Shown piece after piece: positions 1 through 6,703 of a stretch of 32,003 nucleotides of DNA (position 1 is its first letter; the number at the start of each line of letters is the position of its first letter). Made by a program: the position numbers and the translations under genes. Source of the DNA: an uncultured Dorea sp. (GTDB lineage: Bacteria > Bacillota > Clostridia > Lachnospirales > Lachnospiraceae); assembly GCA_910584615.1 (NCBI GenBank), contig CAJUAM010000033.1:1-32003 (forward strand). Direction: 5' to 3'. The notes under the pieces were generated by a model. It was not told where the DNA came from, did not search any database, and was given only the letters and a program-made list of their open reading frames with translations.

Positions 1-4
1 GATA

Positions 5-13
5 TGGTATAAT
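5..13 (+). promoter_or_regulatory. Extended -10 promoter element
   Basis: TGG followed by TATAAT (TATAAT at 8-13) matches an extended -10 box (TGnTATAAT). The -35 region lies outside the window. A GC-rich hairpin at 20-37 (GCCTGCC/GGCGGGC, one G-T pair) follows in the presumed leader. It probably drives the phosphoesterase gene that starts at 57. Confidence 0.5.
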
Positions 14-56
14 TAGGGTGCCTGCCGGACGGCGGGCATCCGGAAGGGATGATGGC

Positions 57-746
57 ATGATTTGCATAACAGGGGATACCCATGGGGAGTTTGGACGGAT
101 TGAGGCTTTCTGCAGGCGGTTCGGGACCTGTAAGGAAGATGTGATGATTATTCTTGGGGATGCCGGGATTAATTATAGCGGGGGAATCCGGGATATGAGG
201 AAGAAGGAGTTTCTGGAATCCCTGCCGATTACGGTATTTGCGATTCATGGGAACCATGAGCAGAGGCCGCAGACCATTGAGGGATATCAGGAGAAGGTGT
301 GGCATGGCGGTGTGGTGTACTGGGAAGAAGAGTATCCGAGCCTGCTGTTTGCGAAGGACGGGGAAGTGTTTGATCTGGACGGGAAGCAGGCCATTGTCAT
401 GGGCGGGGCCTACAGTGTTGATAAGATGGTCCGGCTTATGTATGGGTACGGGTGGTGGCCGGATGAGCAGCCTTCTGATGAGGTTAAGAGATATGTGGAG
501 AGCCGGCTGGATAAGCTGGGGTGGAAGGTGGATGTGGTGTTGAGCCATACTACGCCGTTGAAATATGAGCCGGTGGAGGTGTTCATGGCCGGGGTGGACC
601 AGAGTAAGGTGGACAAGTCTACGGAGGAATGGCTGGACGGGATTGAGGATAGGCTGGATTATGGGAAGTGGTATTGCGGGCATTATCATACGGAGAAGAA
701 AATAGGCAAGTTGGAAATTATGTTTGAGAATTTTGAGTTATTTTGA
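57..746 (+). CDS. Calcineurin-like metallophosphoesterase
   Basis: This is a predicted cytoplasmic metal-dependent phosphoesterase of about 229 residues, the usual size for a stand-alone member. The full metallophosphatase motif set is visible from the start at 57: GDTHG (D7, H9), GDAG (D35), GNHE (N66, H67), SHTTP (H164) and GHYH (H209, H211), enough to ligate a two-metal centre. The frame is open further upstream to a GTG at 18, but the ATG at 57 has GGAAGGG about 9 nt ahead of it, and the 13 extra residues (Arg/Gly-rich) precede the point where the fold normally begins. The substrate cannot be read from sequence; such proteins act on nucleotides, phosphoproteins or nucleic acid ends. The gene is much more GC-rich than the next one, from which it is separated by 44 bp, so the two need not share a history. 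Confidence 0.88.
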   Translation: MICITGDTHGEFGRIEAFCRRFGTCKEDVMIILGDAGINYSGGIRDMRKKEFLESLPITVFAIHGNHEQRPQTIEGYQEKVWHGGVVYWEEEYPSLLFAKDGEVFDLDGKQAIVMGGAYSVDKMVRLMYGYGWWPDEQPSDEVKRYVESRLDKLGWKVDVVLSHTTPLKYEPVEVFMAGVDQSKVDKSTEEWLDGIEDRLDYGKWYCGHYHTEKKIGKLEIMFENFELF

Positions 747-790
747 GGTTGATTTTTTACTAAAATTAAGGAAGGAAAAGTATAGAGAAA

Positions 791-3700
791 ATGGGTAGGC
801 AAACAGAAGTCTTTAGGAAAATGCATCCTGAACAGTTTTCAGATTCAAAGATTGTTCAGAAGGGTAAGCTTGATCGAGATTTTTTAGATTTCTATTTTGA
901 GACTTTGACTAGCAAAAGTTTAGATAAACCATTTGAAGATTTTTGTAGACATATTGCAGAAGCTGAAATCTGCCCTAATTTATTGCCTCAAACCGGACCA
1001 ACTGGAGGTGGTGACAGTAAAGTTGATAGTGAAACATATCCTGTAGCGGAGGCAATCTCTACACTTTGGTACTATGGTGACGGAAATAAAGCAGCCACTG
1101 AGAGATGGGCGTTTGCAATTAGTGCCAAGAAAGATTGGAAAGCAAAAGTTAAAAGTGATGTTGCTAAAATTGCAAAGGTTAATCAGGATGAAAAGCGTGG
1201 GTATACAAAGGTTTTCTTTATGTCTAATCAATATATTTCAGATAAGAAAAGAGCGGATATTGAAGATGAATTACGTAAACTTTATAGCTTAGATATTAGG
1301 GTGATTGATCGTACATGGCTACTTGATAAAACATTGAAGAGCATAAGCAATATTGAAATTGCAATAAAGAGTTTTGGCCTTTCAGATAGTTTTATTGATG
1401 AAGTGCAAGTTGGAGAGAACGATTATCGACGTAAACAAGAATATGGTCAGATTGAGAAGAAATTGATGTGTGATAAAGTGAAACCATCAGAGATGGTTGT
1501 ACTATCCAAGAAGAGTTTAGTTTTGGCAAGAGAACTTGAGTTTTCTAAGGAGAAAATAATAGGATTGATTGATCGTAATAATAGGATTGTTAAAGAACAT
1601 GGTAGTATTATAGATGTTGCTACGGCTATTTATGATGCTGCGTGGACCATTTACTGGTGGTATAGTGATGCAGAACTTTTTTATAATTATTATAAAGAAT
1701 ATGAAACAATTGCACTTGAAGAGAATAATGTAAATTTATTTAAAAACCTTGTTACGCTTTGGATGAATTTATATTCCCTATCGCATGAGAATGAAAATAT
1801 ACCTTTAGATATTCACACAAAATATCTAAAGGAAAAATATATTCAATATATTTGTGACCCTTCAAAACCCAATACTGCGATTGAAGCCAAGGCTTCATTT
1901 CAACTAATACGTTTATTCCTTGGTGACGAACCTGATAGTATAGTTGATGATATGATTGAAATAGTGGATGATAGCTTCGGACACCTTGACTTAGACCTAT
2001 ATCCATTAAGTAGGGCTGTTCAGGAATTTCCTGTTTTTGAAAAAGCAGAACACTATAGTGAATTGTTTGAACGTATAGTTGCTATTGTGAGTAAGCAAAA
2101 ACAAAAATCAGAAGCTGCATTGATGTTAGCTAAAAGAGGTCATTCACTAAAAGAGAAAAAGCCTTATGAGGCATTATCTTACTTTAGTCGATCTCTTATG
2201 AGTTTGTATAATGAGAATAATAAAGTTCATTTGATTACGGTTGTTTTGGAAATGGCTGACATTTTTGAGGATGTTGGACTTCTTTGGGCAGCAAGAAATT
2301 TCTACTATTTTGATTTTTGTTTATGTATGAACCAATATATGAAATTCGGTGAGGTTCTTCCGGCATTATTCATAAGTGCTAACGCATTAAAATATATAGA
2401 ATTAAGACTTGGACACATATTGTATGCTACATGTTTTGACGAATTGGCGGATATTTCTATGCATTTATATCCTCAAAATATAGAATTGGAAGACAAAGAG
2501 TCAAACAACTTTGATTATATACTTGCAATTCAAATCCTTCGTACTTCTTATGAGGTTGAAAAATCGCTTGGTCAATTACCCGATTATTTAGAAAGTCGAG
2601 GACTAATATTTTCGAGTGTTGCAATGAAATACGAGCTTGGATATTATGATGAATCAATGCTGGAAGCTCTTAACAACAGTAAAGAAGCATTTGATGATTT
2701 AATAGAAAAGTGGAGATTACAGCCTGCTTTAGAAAAGCTGAATTATCTTCCATGGTATGGAATAGAACATTCATGCCAGATGCAAACGAATATATTAGGA
2801 TGCTCTATTGGATTAAGAGCATTAGGCCCTTATGAGCATGGTGAAATAGAAATCGGTGCTACAATTCTTGCAACATTAGAGAGTTTTTTTGGAACAGGTG
2901 TTTCAAATGAGCTTATCTCTTTCACTGGAAAAATTCAAATTGAACTTTACTATGATAGTTCTTGCTGTACTTTAATAGAGGGGAGAATACATGACGACAA
3001 ACCCAATATTATTAAGGTGATATTCAAAGACTATGATTCGCAAGATATTGTTGCGGCACAGGGTATGTTCTCTAATTTTATGACTAATCTTATTAGCATG
3101 GTGACAGCTATTATGTTTCCATATAATACCGAATTATATAAAATTGAGAATATGATAAAAAATGATGCAGCTTTTGATCGCTCCCAAACCTTTTCAAACA
3201 GTGTTTTTTATGGTATGGAAACTCTTGGAAAAACGACATTTTCTTTTTCATCAGTCATTGATGATTACAAAGATATGCAAATGAAGCGAGCTTATAAAAG
3301 TATAAGCACGGATATAAAAGGGACAGAAGAGGATGAGAAAACAATTATTCCAGAGACAATTCATTATAGTAAACCACCGGAAGAGTGCGGATTTAAAAAT
3401 GTTAGTAATGCAAACATTATCACCTCTTCAATTATAAATGTTCCATTGTGGAATGTATGTGATTGGAGGGGAGTGATGTTTATGGCTGATCCATTACATA
3501 GATTTCCGCCTATATTATCGTTAGTATTTGCAAAAACTGGTGGTAAAAATATTTTTGATGCTTGGATTAAAGATGTTGGTTATAGTGACAACAAAAATGA
3601 AATTGGTATACGTATAATCAAAGGAATAGATAAAAAGCATCCATATTGGTATAGGGTAATAATTGGTCAGTTGGGATTTCTAAACAAAAATGTTAAGAAT

Positions 3701-4036
3701 CCACAGATTATAGCTATGCCAGCAAGATGTCATACTATGCAACCAAGCAATGATGTGAATTTAAAAATGTTTGAAAAGGAACTAAAATTTGCAAAAACCT
3801 TTTCTCTATGTCCTTCATATATGTCGAATTCAACAGGGCAACCACAAGTTTATGATGAGCTAATGATAAAAAAGAAACTTGAAAGTATACTAATTTGTAA
3901 TGCGTTCGACCTTAAAAAAGATGATTGGTTATCGTTTTGTGGCATACTCCCAACTGATGATCCAATTATTCCAGTGGGAAAAGAAAATGCGCCTATTTTA
4001 GAAATGATTGAGCGCAAAAATAGTTTTATTAAATAA
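791..4036 (+). CDS. Large protein with N-terminal PD-(D/E)XK-like nuclease domain and helical-repeat body; candidate defence gene
   Basis: The protein has 1081 residues. Residues about 45-205 look like a restriction-endonuclease-like fold: an acidic helix (FEDFCRHIAEAE, 48-59), a Gly-rich turn with a conserved Asp (TGGGDSK, D75), then a strand ending in SAK (K113), followed by alternating strands and helices (KVFFMSN, IRVIDRTWLL). The order E...D...xK fits the Mrr-like PD-(D/E)XK layout, with Ser in place of the usual Glu/Gln two residues before Lys. Residues about 280-720 are all-helical with TPR-like pairs (for example EAALMLAKRGHSLKEKKPYEALSYFSRS). The last 350 residues have no fold I recognise. 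No convincing P-loop NTPase, helicase or methylase motif is present, so this is not a classic restriction system. Base composition is clearly AT-rich against GC-rich neighbours, which suggests horizontal gain. The ribosome site is weak: AAGGAAGG lies about 15 nt upstream. Nuclease call moderate; defence role is inference. Confidence 0.7.
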   Translation: MGRQTEVFRKMHPEQFSDSKIVQKGKLDRDFLDFYFETLTSKSLDKPFEDFCRHIAEAEICPNLLPQTGPTGGGDSKVDSETYPVAEAISTLWYYGDGNKAATERWAFAISAKKDWKAKVKSDVAKIAKVNQDEKRGYTKVFFMSNQYISDKKRADIEDELRKLYSLDIRVIDRTWLLDKTLKSISNIEIAIKSFGLSDSFIDEVQVGENDYRRKQEYGQIEKKLMCDKVKPSEMVVLSKKSLVLARELEFSKEKIIGLIDRNNRIVKEHGSIIDVATAIYDAAWTIYWWYSDAELFYNYYKEYETIALEENNVNLFKNLVTLWMNLYSLSHENENIPLDIHTKYLKEKYIQYICDPSKPNTAIEAKASFQLIRLFLGDEPDSIVDDMIEIVDDSFGHLDLDLYPLSRAVQEFPVFEKAEHYSELFERIVAIVSKQKQKSEAALMLAKRGHSLKEKKPYEALSYFSRSLMSLYNENNKVHLITVVLEMADIFEDVGLLWAARNFYYFDFCLCMNQYMKFGEVLPALFISANALKYIELRLGHILYATCFDELADISMHLYPQNIELEDKESNNFDYILAIQILRTSYEVEKSLGQLPDYLESRGLIFSSVAMKYELGYYDESMLEALNNSKEAFDDLIEKWRLQPALEKLNYLPWYGIEHSCQMQTNILGCSIGLRALGPYEHGEIEIGATILATLESFFGTGVSNELISFTGKIQIELYYDSSCCTLIEGRIHDDKPNIIKVIFKDYDSQDIVAAQGMFSNFMTNLISMVTAIMFPYNTELYKIENMIKNDAAFDRSQTFSNSVFYGMETLGKTTFSFSSVIDDYKDMQMKRAYKSISTDIKGTEEDEKTIIPETIHYSKPPEECGFKNVSNANIITSSIINVPLWNVCDWRGVMFMADPLHRFPPILSLVFAKTGGKNIFDAWIKDVGYSDNKNEIGIRIIKGIDKKHPYWYRVIIGQLGFLNKNVKNPQIIAMPARCHTMQPSNDVNLKMFEKELKFAKTFSLCPSYMSNSTGQPQVYDELMIKKKLESILICNAFDLKKDDWLSFCGILPTDDPIIPVGKENAPILEMIERKNSFIK

Positions 4037-4059
4037 ATGTTATTTTTTGTGAAATTGAA

Positions 4060-4227
4060 ATGTCAGAAAATGAAATAAGCATTGAATTGTCATACTCACG
4101 AGCGATGAAATTTGCCGCAATATCCTTGATTGTTTCGCTCGTGAGCCGGATTACTTGGCAAGTTTTAGTAATCGTTAGTATAATAATAAGAGTCATTTTG
4201 AAAAATTTTGTCCCATACTTGACATAA
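4060..4227 (+). CDS. Possible 55-residue hydrophobic small protein
   Basis: An open frame begins with MSENEISIELSYSRAMKF and continues into a long hydrophobic run (residues about 18-48, rich in Ile, Val, Leu, Ser) that could form one or two membrane segments, ending in VPYLT. It starts 23 bp after the large nuclease-like gene on the same strand. There is no clear Shine-Dalgarno sequence before the ATG, and a perfect 10-bp inverted repeat lies inside the frame, so it may be non-coding. If translated, it would be a small membrane protein co-transcribed with the upstream gene. No family was recognised. Confidence 0.3.
   Translation: MSENEISIELSYSRAMKFAAISLIVSLVSRITWQVLVIVSIIIRVILKNFVPYLT
4095..4173. 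repeat. Two adjacent inverted repeats downstream of the nuclease-like gene
   Basis: The first pair is CTCACGAGCG (4095-4104) with CGCTCGTGAG (4136-4145), a perfect 10-bp match across a 31-nt spacer. The second is GATTACT (4149-4155) with AGTAATC (4167-4173) across an 11-nt spacer. Neither is followed by a T-run, so a simple terminator is unlikely. They may be an RNA structure or a relic of a mobile-element end. Confidence 0.5.
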
Positions 4228-4266
4228 GCTGAGGGAAATACCAGAACAATTGTTACATTTTGCTGT

Positions 4267-4578
4267 ATGTTCGTTGAATCACGGGGAATTTATATTGAGA
4301 GTGATTTGTTTAAAGATAATGCCTCTTATATGCGCTCGGCCTTGGTAGCCGCGAATGCCATATTTCATGATTTAGGAGATCTAAGAAAACCGGAATATCT
4401 TTACCAGATTGTGCAGGATGCATTGGAGCAAGGGAAAGAAATGTGTAACAGGGTGGAAAATTACATCCGAAAAGCTGAATTGCCAGTAACGAGAGAGAAT
4501 ATTCGAAAAGTTGTATTTTGGAATAGGAAAGAGTATAAAGAACATTCTTTTGAAGAAATAAGACATTATCTCAAATAG
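4267..4578 (+). CDS. Hypothetical protein, 103 residues, possibly a gene remnant
   Basis: The frame encodes a mixed-charge, mostly helical protein (SALVAANAIFHDL, PEYLYQIVQDALEQGKEM, ENIRKVVFWNRKEYKEHSFEEIRHYL) with no signal peptide or membrane segment. I do not recognise the family. No ribosome site precedes the ATG at 4267. The -1 frame just upstream (about 4230-4290) reads LREIPEQLLHFAVCSLNHGEF before stopping, which could mean that an older gene has been frameshifted here. It sits between a nuclease-like gene and a broken DUF2971-like gene. Confidence 0.35.
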   Translation: MFVESRGIYIESDLFKDNASYMRSALVAANAIFHDLGDLRKPEYLYQIVQDALEQGKEMCNRVENYIRKAELPVTRENIRKVVFWNRKEYKEHSFEEIRHYLK

Positions 4579-4596
4579 TAAAATAAGGTTGTTGAA

Positions 4597-4923
4597 GTGG
4601 TTATGGACAGTTTCAAGTTTAAAAATTGGGGGATGAAGTTGAAGTTCATTGAAATATAAAAATGAGACTTTTAAAGAAGAACAAGAGTGGAGGCTCTTTT
4701 TTCTCAACAGATATATAAGAACGCAAAATGGATATACGGCGATGAAGAAATTGAAACTATAGTTTATGACGATATGCTGAAAGTAATACTTGTTTCTGCA
4801 ATAGATAAAGCTGGACTTGATATGAATATATTAAAAGTGAGAAAGTGTACTAACTGCTTTTGTACAGTTAATTATATGAATCAAGTTCCTGATGCTGAAT
4901 TAGAAAAATTATTTCTGCCGTAA
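4597..4923 (+). pseudogene. Frameshifted remnant of a DUF2971-like protein (C-terminal part)
   Basis: Three short frames join into one protein-like stretch. About 4603-4656 reads DSFKFKNWGMKLKFIEI; about 4652-4710 in another frame reads KYKNETFKEEQEWRLFFL; and 4687-4923 reads KNAKWIYGDEEIETIVYDD and so on to KLFLP. The phrase F-K-E-E-x-E-W-R is the hallmark I associate with the C-terminal part of DUF2971 proteins, often found near defence and mobile genes. The N-terminal two thirds are missing, and two frame changes are needed, so the gene is dead unless sequencing errors are responsible. The family call rests mainly on that one motif. Confidence 0.4.
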
Positions 4924-4967
4924 TATGAAAATAGAACAAGAGGTAGCTGAATAACTTGAGCATCCAA

Positions 4968-5040
4968 TAGTGTCTTAGTTTCCGGCGGATACGAACACGG
5001 AAGGCCGAGAAAGACTGAAAACACGCTGTTTTCGACACTA
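4968..5040. repeat. Nested inverted repeats, possible structured RNA or element end
   Basis: Outer arms TAGTGTC (4968-4974) and GACACTA (5034-5040) enclose a perfect hairpin GAAAACA-CGC-TGTTTTC (5017-5033). A weaker pair TTCCG/CGGAA lies between them. The layout resembles a three-way RNA junction. I could not match it to a known family. Confidence 0.4.
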
Positions 5041-5106
5041 CATAGGGTTTGGAATATACATTATTTCCGTGTGTTCTTAAGGGCATTTTTACATTAACAA
5101 GGGTAG

Positions 5107-5130
5107 AGGGCTGTTTCAACAGTCCTTTTT
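5107..5130 (+). terminator. Rho-independent terminator-like hairpin
   Basis: GGGCTGT and ACAGTCC pair across a 4-nt TTCA loop (one G-U pair, extended by A-T) and are followed by five T residues. It would end transcripts coming from the defence/remnant region. Confidence 0.55.
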
Positions 5131-5155
5131 CTCATTTTCAGGAAATTTTAAAGCT

Positions 5156-5224
5156 TTCCCGCTGTCTGGCAGGGAATCTCATGATTAATAAAATTTTCCG
5201 CTATCTGGCAGGAACTCTCCTGAT
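5156..5224. repeat. Imperfect 30-bp direct repeat
   Basis: Units 5156-5185 and 5195-5224 share the core CCGCT(G/A)TCTGGCAGG and the ending TCTC(A/C)TGAT, with a period of 39 bp. Function unknown. They lie in a gene-free, decayed stretch. Confidence 0.5.
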
Positions 5225-5615
5225 GTCGGTTTCCCATCTTTGATATTATTGTACGTTTTTGCAAAAAACATGTCAATGAAAATCTCAGTAATCAAATTTG
5301 GTGTCAGGCTGAGGACTAACATTTATGTTGGACTTGGCAAAAGCGCAGTTTGTTGAACCGTAATTTGGGTGGGGTAAAAGGGGTAAATTTGTGTGCATGA
5401 CGGAGCATGTGTTCGACTACTCGAAAATTGCTGAAAAGAGCGGTGTCATCACAATGATTATCTAAATCGTACCTTTGACCAGACTTACCATAAGGGAGCA
5501 GAGGAGGCTCTGAACAACAGAGGAGTTGCCGAATGAAAATACACAAAGGACAACCGCCGCAGATAGCCCACTGTCATATGCGCAGACTTGTCATTTTCAT
5601 TGAGATATGAGTTGT
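5225..5615. other. Gene-free stretch with possible decayed coding sequence
   Basis: No intact gene is visible. On the plus strand, short protein-like pieces occur in different frames: about 5389-5465 reads VCMTEHVFDYSKIAEKSGVITMII, and about 5463-5537 reads LNRTFDQTYHKGAEEALNNRGVAE. Both could be relics of one gene, but I do not recognise the product. The small open frames in this interval (both strands) lack ribosome sites. Confidence 0.3.
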
Positions 5616-5701
5616 ATTTTTACATTTCTGATACAATTTCATTGTGTCCTTGATATATTTGTTCGCTACAATATCTCCATAGAAATAAAGGAGAATGTAT
5701 T
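5616..5701 (+). promoter_or_regulatory. Duplicated asnB-type regulatory region (copy A)
   Basis: This stretch matches the region before asnB (6611-6703) closely. Shared blocks are the opening ATTTTTACATTTCTGATACA, a heptad at 5627-5633 (TCTGATA), a second heptad 22 bp on at 5649-5655 (CTTGATA), a -10 box TACAAT at 5667-5672 placed 11 bp after it, and AAATAAAGGA before the start codon. A conventional -35 box is poor. Direct heptads two helical turns apart just upstream of the -10 box are the usual layout of a promoter activated by an OmpR-family regulator. This copy probably now drives the lipoprotein gene at 5869. Confidence 0.65.
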
Positions 5702-5827
5702 ATGTGTGGGATATGTGAATTTCTTGGGGATACTGTGAAGAGAGAGCAGGTGATAAAGCGGATGATGCGGGTGATTTGGTATCGCGGGCCTGATTGGAGT
5801 GAGGCCGGTTTTGAAGCGGTGGGCTAA
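5702..5827 (+). pseudogene. Truncated duplicate of the asnB N-terminus
   Basis: Forty-one codons starting MCGICEFLGDTV match the first part of the intact asnB (MCGICGFVGNTV), including the RGPDxS motif. The match then ends in an unrelated tail and a stop. The nucleophilic Cys2 is retained, but GFVG and RHRGPDGS are altered (E6, W26, W32). It cannot be a working amidotransferase. It is best read as the leftover of a segmental duplication that carried the asnB promoter with it. It could still be translated as a leader peptide ahead of the lipoprotein, which starts 41 bp downstream. Confidence 0.8.
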
Positions 5828-5868
5828 AAGAACTATTTTATCGACACATTATTATGGAGGAGAACACT

Positions 5869-6537
5869 ATGAAAAAAATATTTATAAAAAAAGCGAAGAA
5901 AAATAGGATTTCTATATTGATATGTGCAGTTGTTTTAACAATCAGTACTGGAACAGTGGCAGGCTGCTCGATGACAAAAGAAAATGCAGAGGACGTATCT
6001 GATCAGTCAGAAGGTGAAAATATTCTGTTTGCTGAGGATTCCACTGCGGATAATGACATATTGGAAAACACGACAGTACCTGAATTTTCTGAGGAGAAAG
6101 TGGAAAAAGAGGATAAAATTGTCCTTAAGATTATGAGAGAGGGTGAAATGGATGAAATGCCCGCCACACTTTTTACAGGAGAAGGGTATACCATTTATTT
6201 AACAGATGGAGACTGGCAGCAGCACACCCCCGATGCATGGTCAGGTGCATTTGACGGACAGATAGTGTTAAATGGTCAGGTTCGGCTTTGGATAACTCAT
6301 TATGAAGATAAAACTGTAGATCAAGTTAAGGGGGAATTGGAAAGTGATGGATATACATCGGAAAATTCTGATATGACCAAGCAGGAAGGTGAAGTTATAT
6401 ACAAAGTCAGGCTTAATGAATTTGAAAATGATGTATGGAAAGTCAGTTATTGCTATCCTATTGAAGCGGAAGAAGGGTGGGGAGCTTTATTGCCGTTAAT
6501 AGCAGATACTTTTGCAGTATCAATGGATGATCAGTAA
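5869..6537 (+). CDS. Predicted lipoprotein, 222 residues
   Basis: An exported lipoprotein of unknown function. The N-terminus has Lys-rich residues, a hydrophobic core (ISILICAVVLTISTGT) and the lipobox VAGC, so it should be lipid-anchored outside the membrane. An acidic, low-complexity linker follows (about residues 30-85), then a compact C-terminal domain of about 130 residues rich in Trp and Tyr (YTIYLTDGDWQQHTPDAW, GQVRLWITHYEDKT, EVIYKVRLNEFENDVWKVSY). The ATG at 5869 is preferred over the in-frame ATG at 5854 because GGAGGAGA lies between them at ideal spacing. It sits behind a duplicated asnB promoter, which suggests shared control with the asnB/two-component operon. The domain looks like a sensor or stress-related exported fold, but I cannot name it. 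Confidence 0.8.
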   Translation: MKKIFIKKAKKNRISILICAVVLTISTGTVAGCSMTKENAEDVSDQSEGENILFAEDSTADNDILENTTVPEFSEEKVEKEDKIVLKIMREGEMDEMPATLFTGEGYTIYLTDGDWQQHTPDAWSGAFDGQIVLNGQVRLWITHYEDKTVDQVKGELESDGYTSENSDMTKQEGEVIYKVRLNEFENDVWKVSYCYPIEAEEGWGALLPLIADTFAVSMDDQ

Positions 6538-6610
6538 AGAGAATACAAAAATTGTCCGCGGTAGCCTTTACCGATACTTGGGAACTGCAGACAGAACGTC
6601 TGATGAGTGA

Positions 6611-6703
6611 ATTTTTACATTTCTGATACAATTACATAGAATCTCTGATATATCCGTCCGTTACAATAGCCCCATACAAATAAAGGACAAAGGAGAAAGT
6701 GCT
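6611..6703 (+). promoter_or_regulatory. asnB regulatory region (copy B)
   Basis: Tandem TCTGATA heptads at 6622-6628 and 6644-6650 are spaced exactly 22 bp, followed after 11 bp by TACAAT (6662-6667). The ribosome site AAAGGAGAAAG lies just before the ATG. The same arrangement occurs in copy A at 5616-5701 despite many substitutions between the copies, so the heptads and spacing look selected. A response regulator encoded in the same operon (8586) is the obvious candidate to bind here; that link is inference. Confidence 0.6.

Noticed and set aside
18..56. GTG start giving 13 extra residues to the phosphoesterase
   Set aside because: The ATG at 57 has a good ribosome site and begins directly at the conserved first strand; the extra residues overlap a GC hairpin and the promoter leader.
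3200..3245. GMETLGKTTFS in the large nuclease-like protein as a Walker A motif
   Set aside because: The spacing (E-T-L-G-K-T) does not match GxxxxGK[ST] with the required Gly/Pro context, it is late in the protein, and no Walker B or sensor motif follows.
5049..5243. 64-codon plus-strand frame
   Set aside because: It crosses the terminator-like hairpin and both units of the direct repeat, has no ribosome site and its product looks random.
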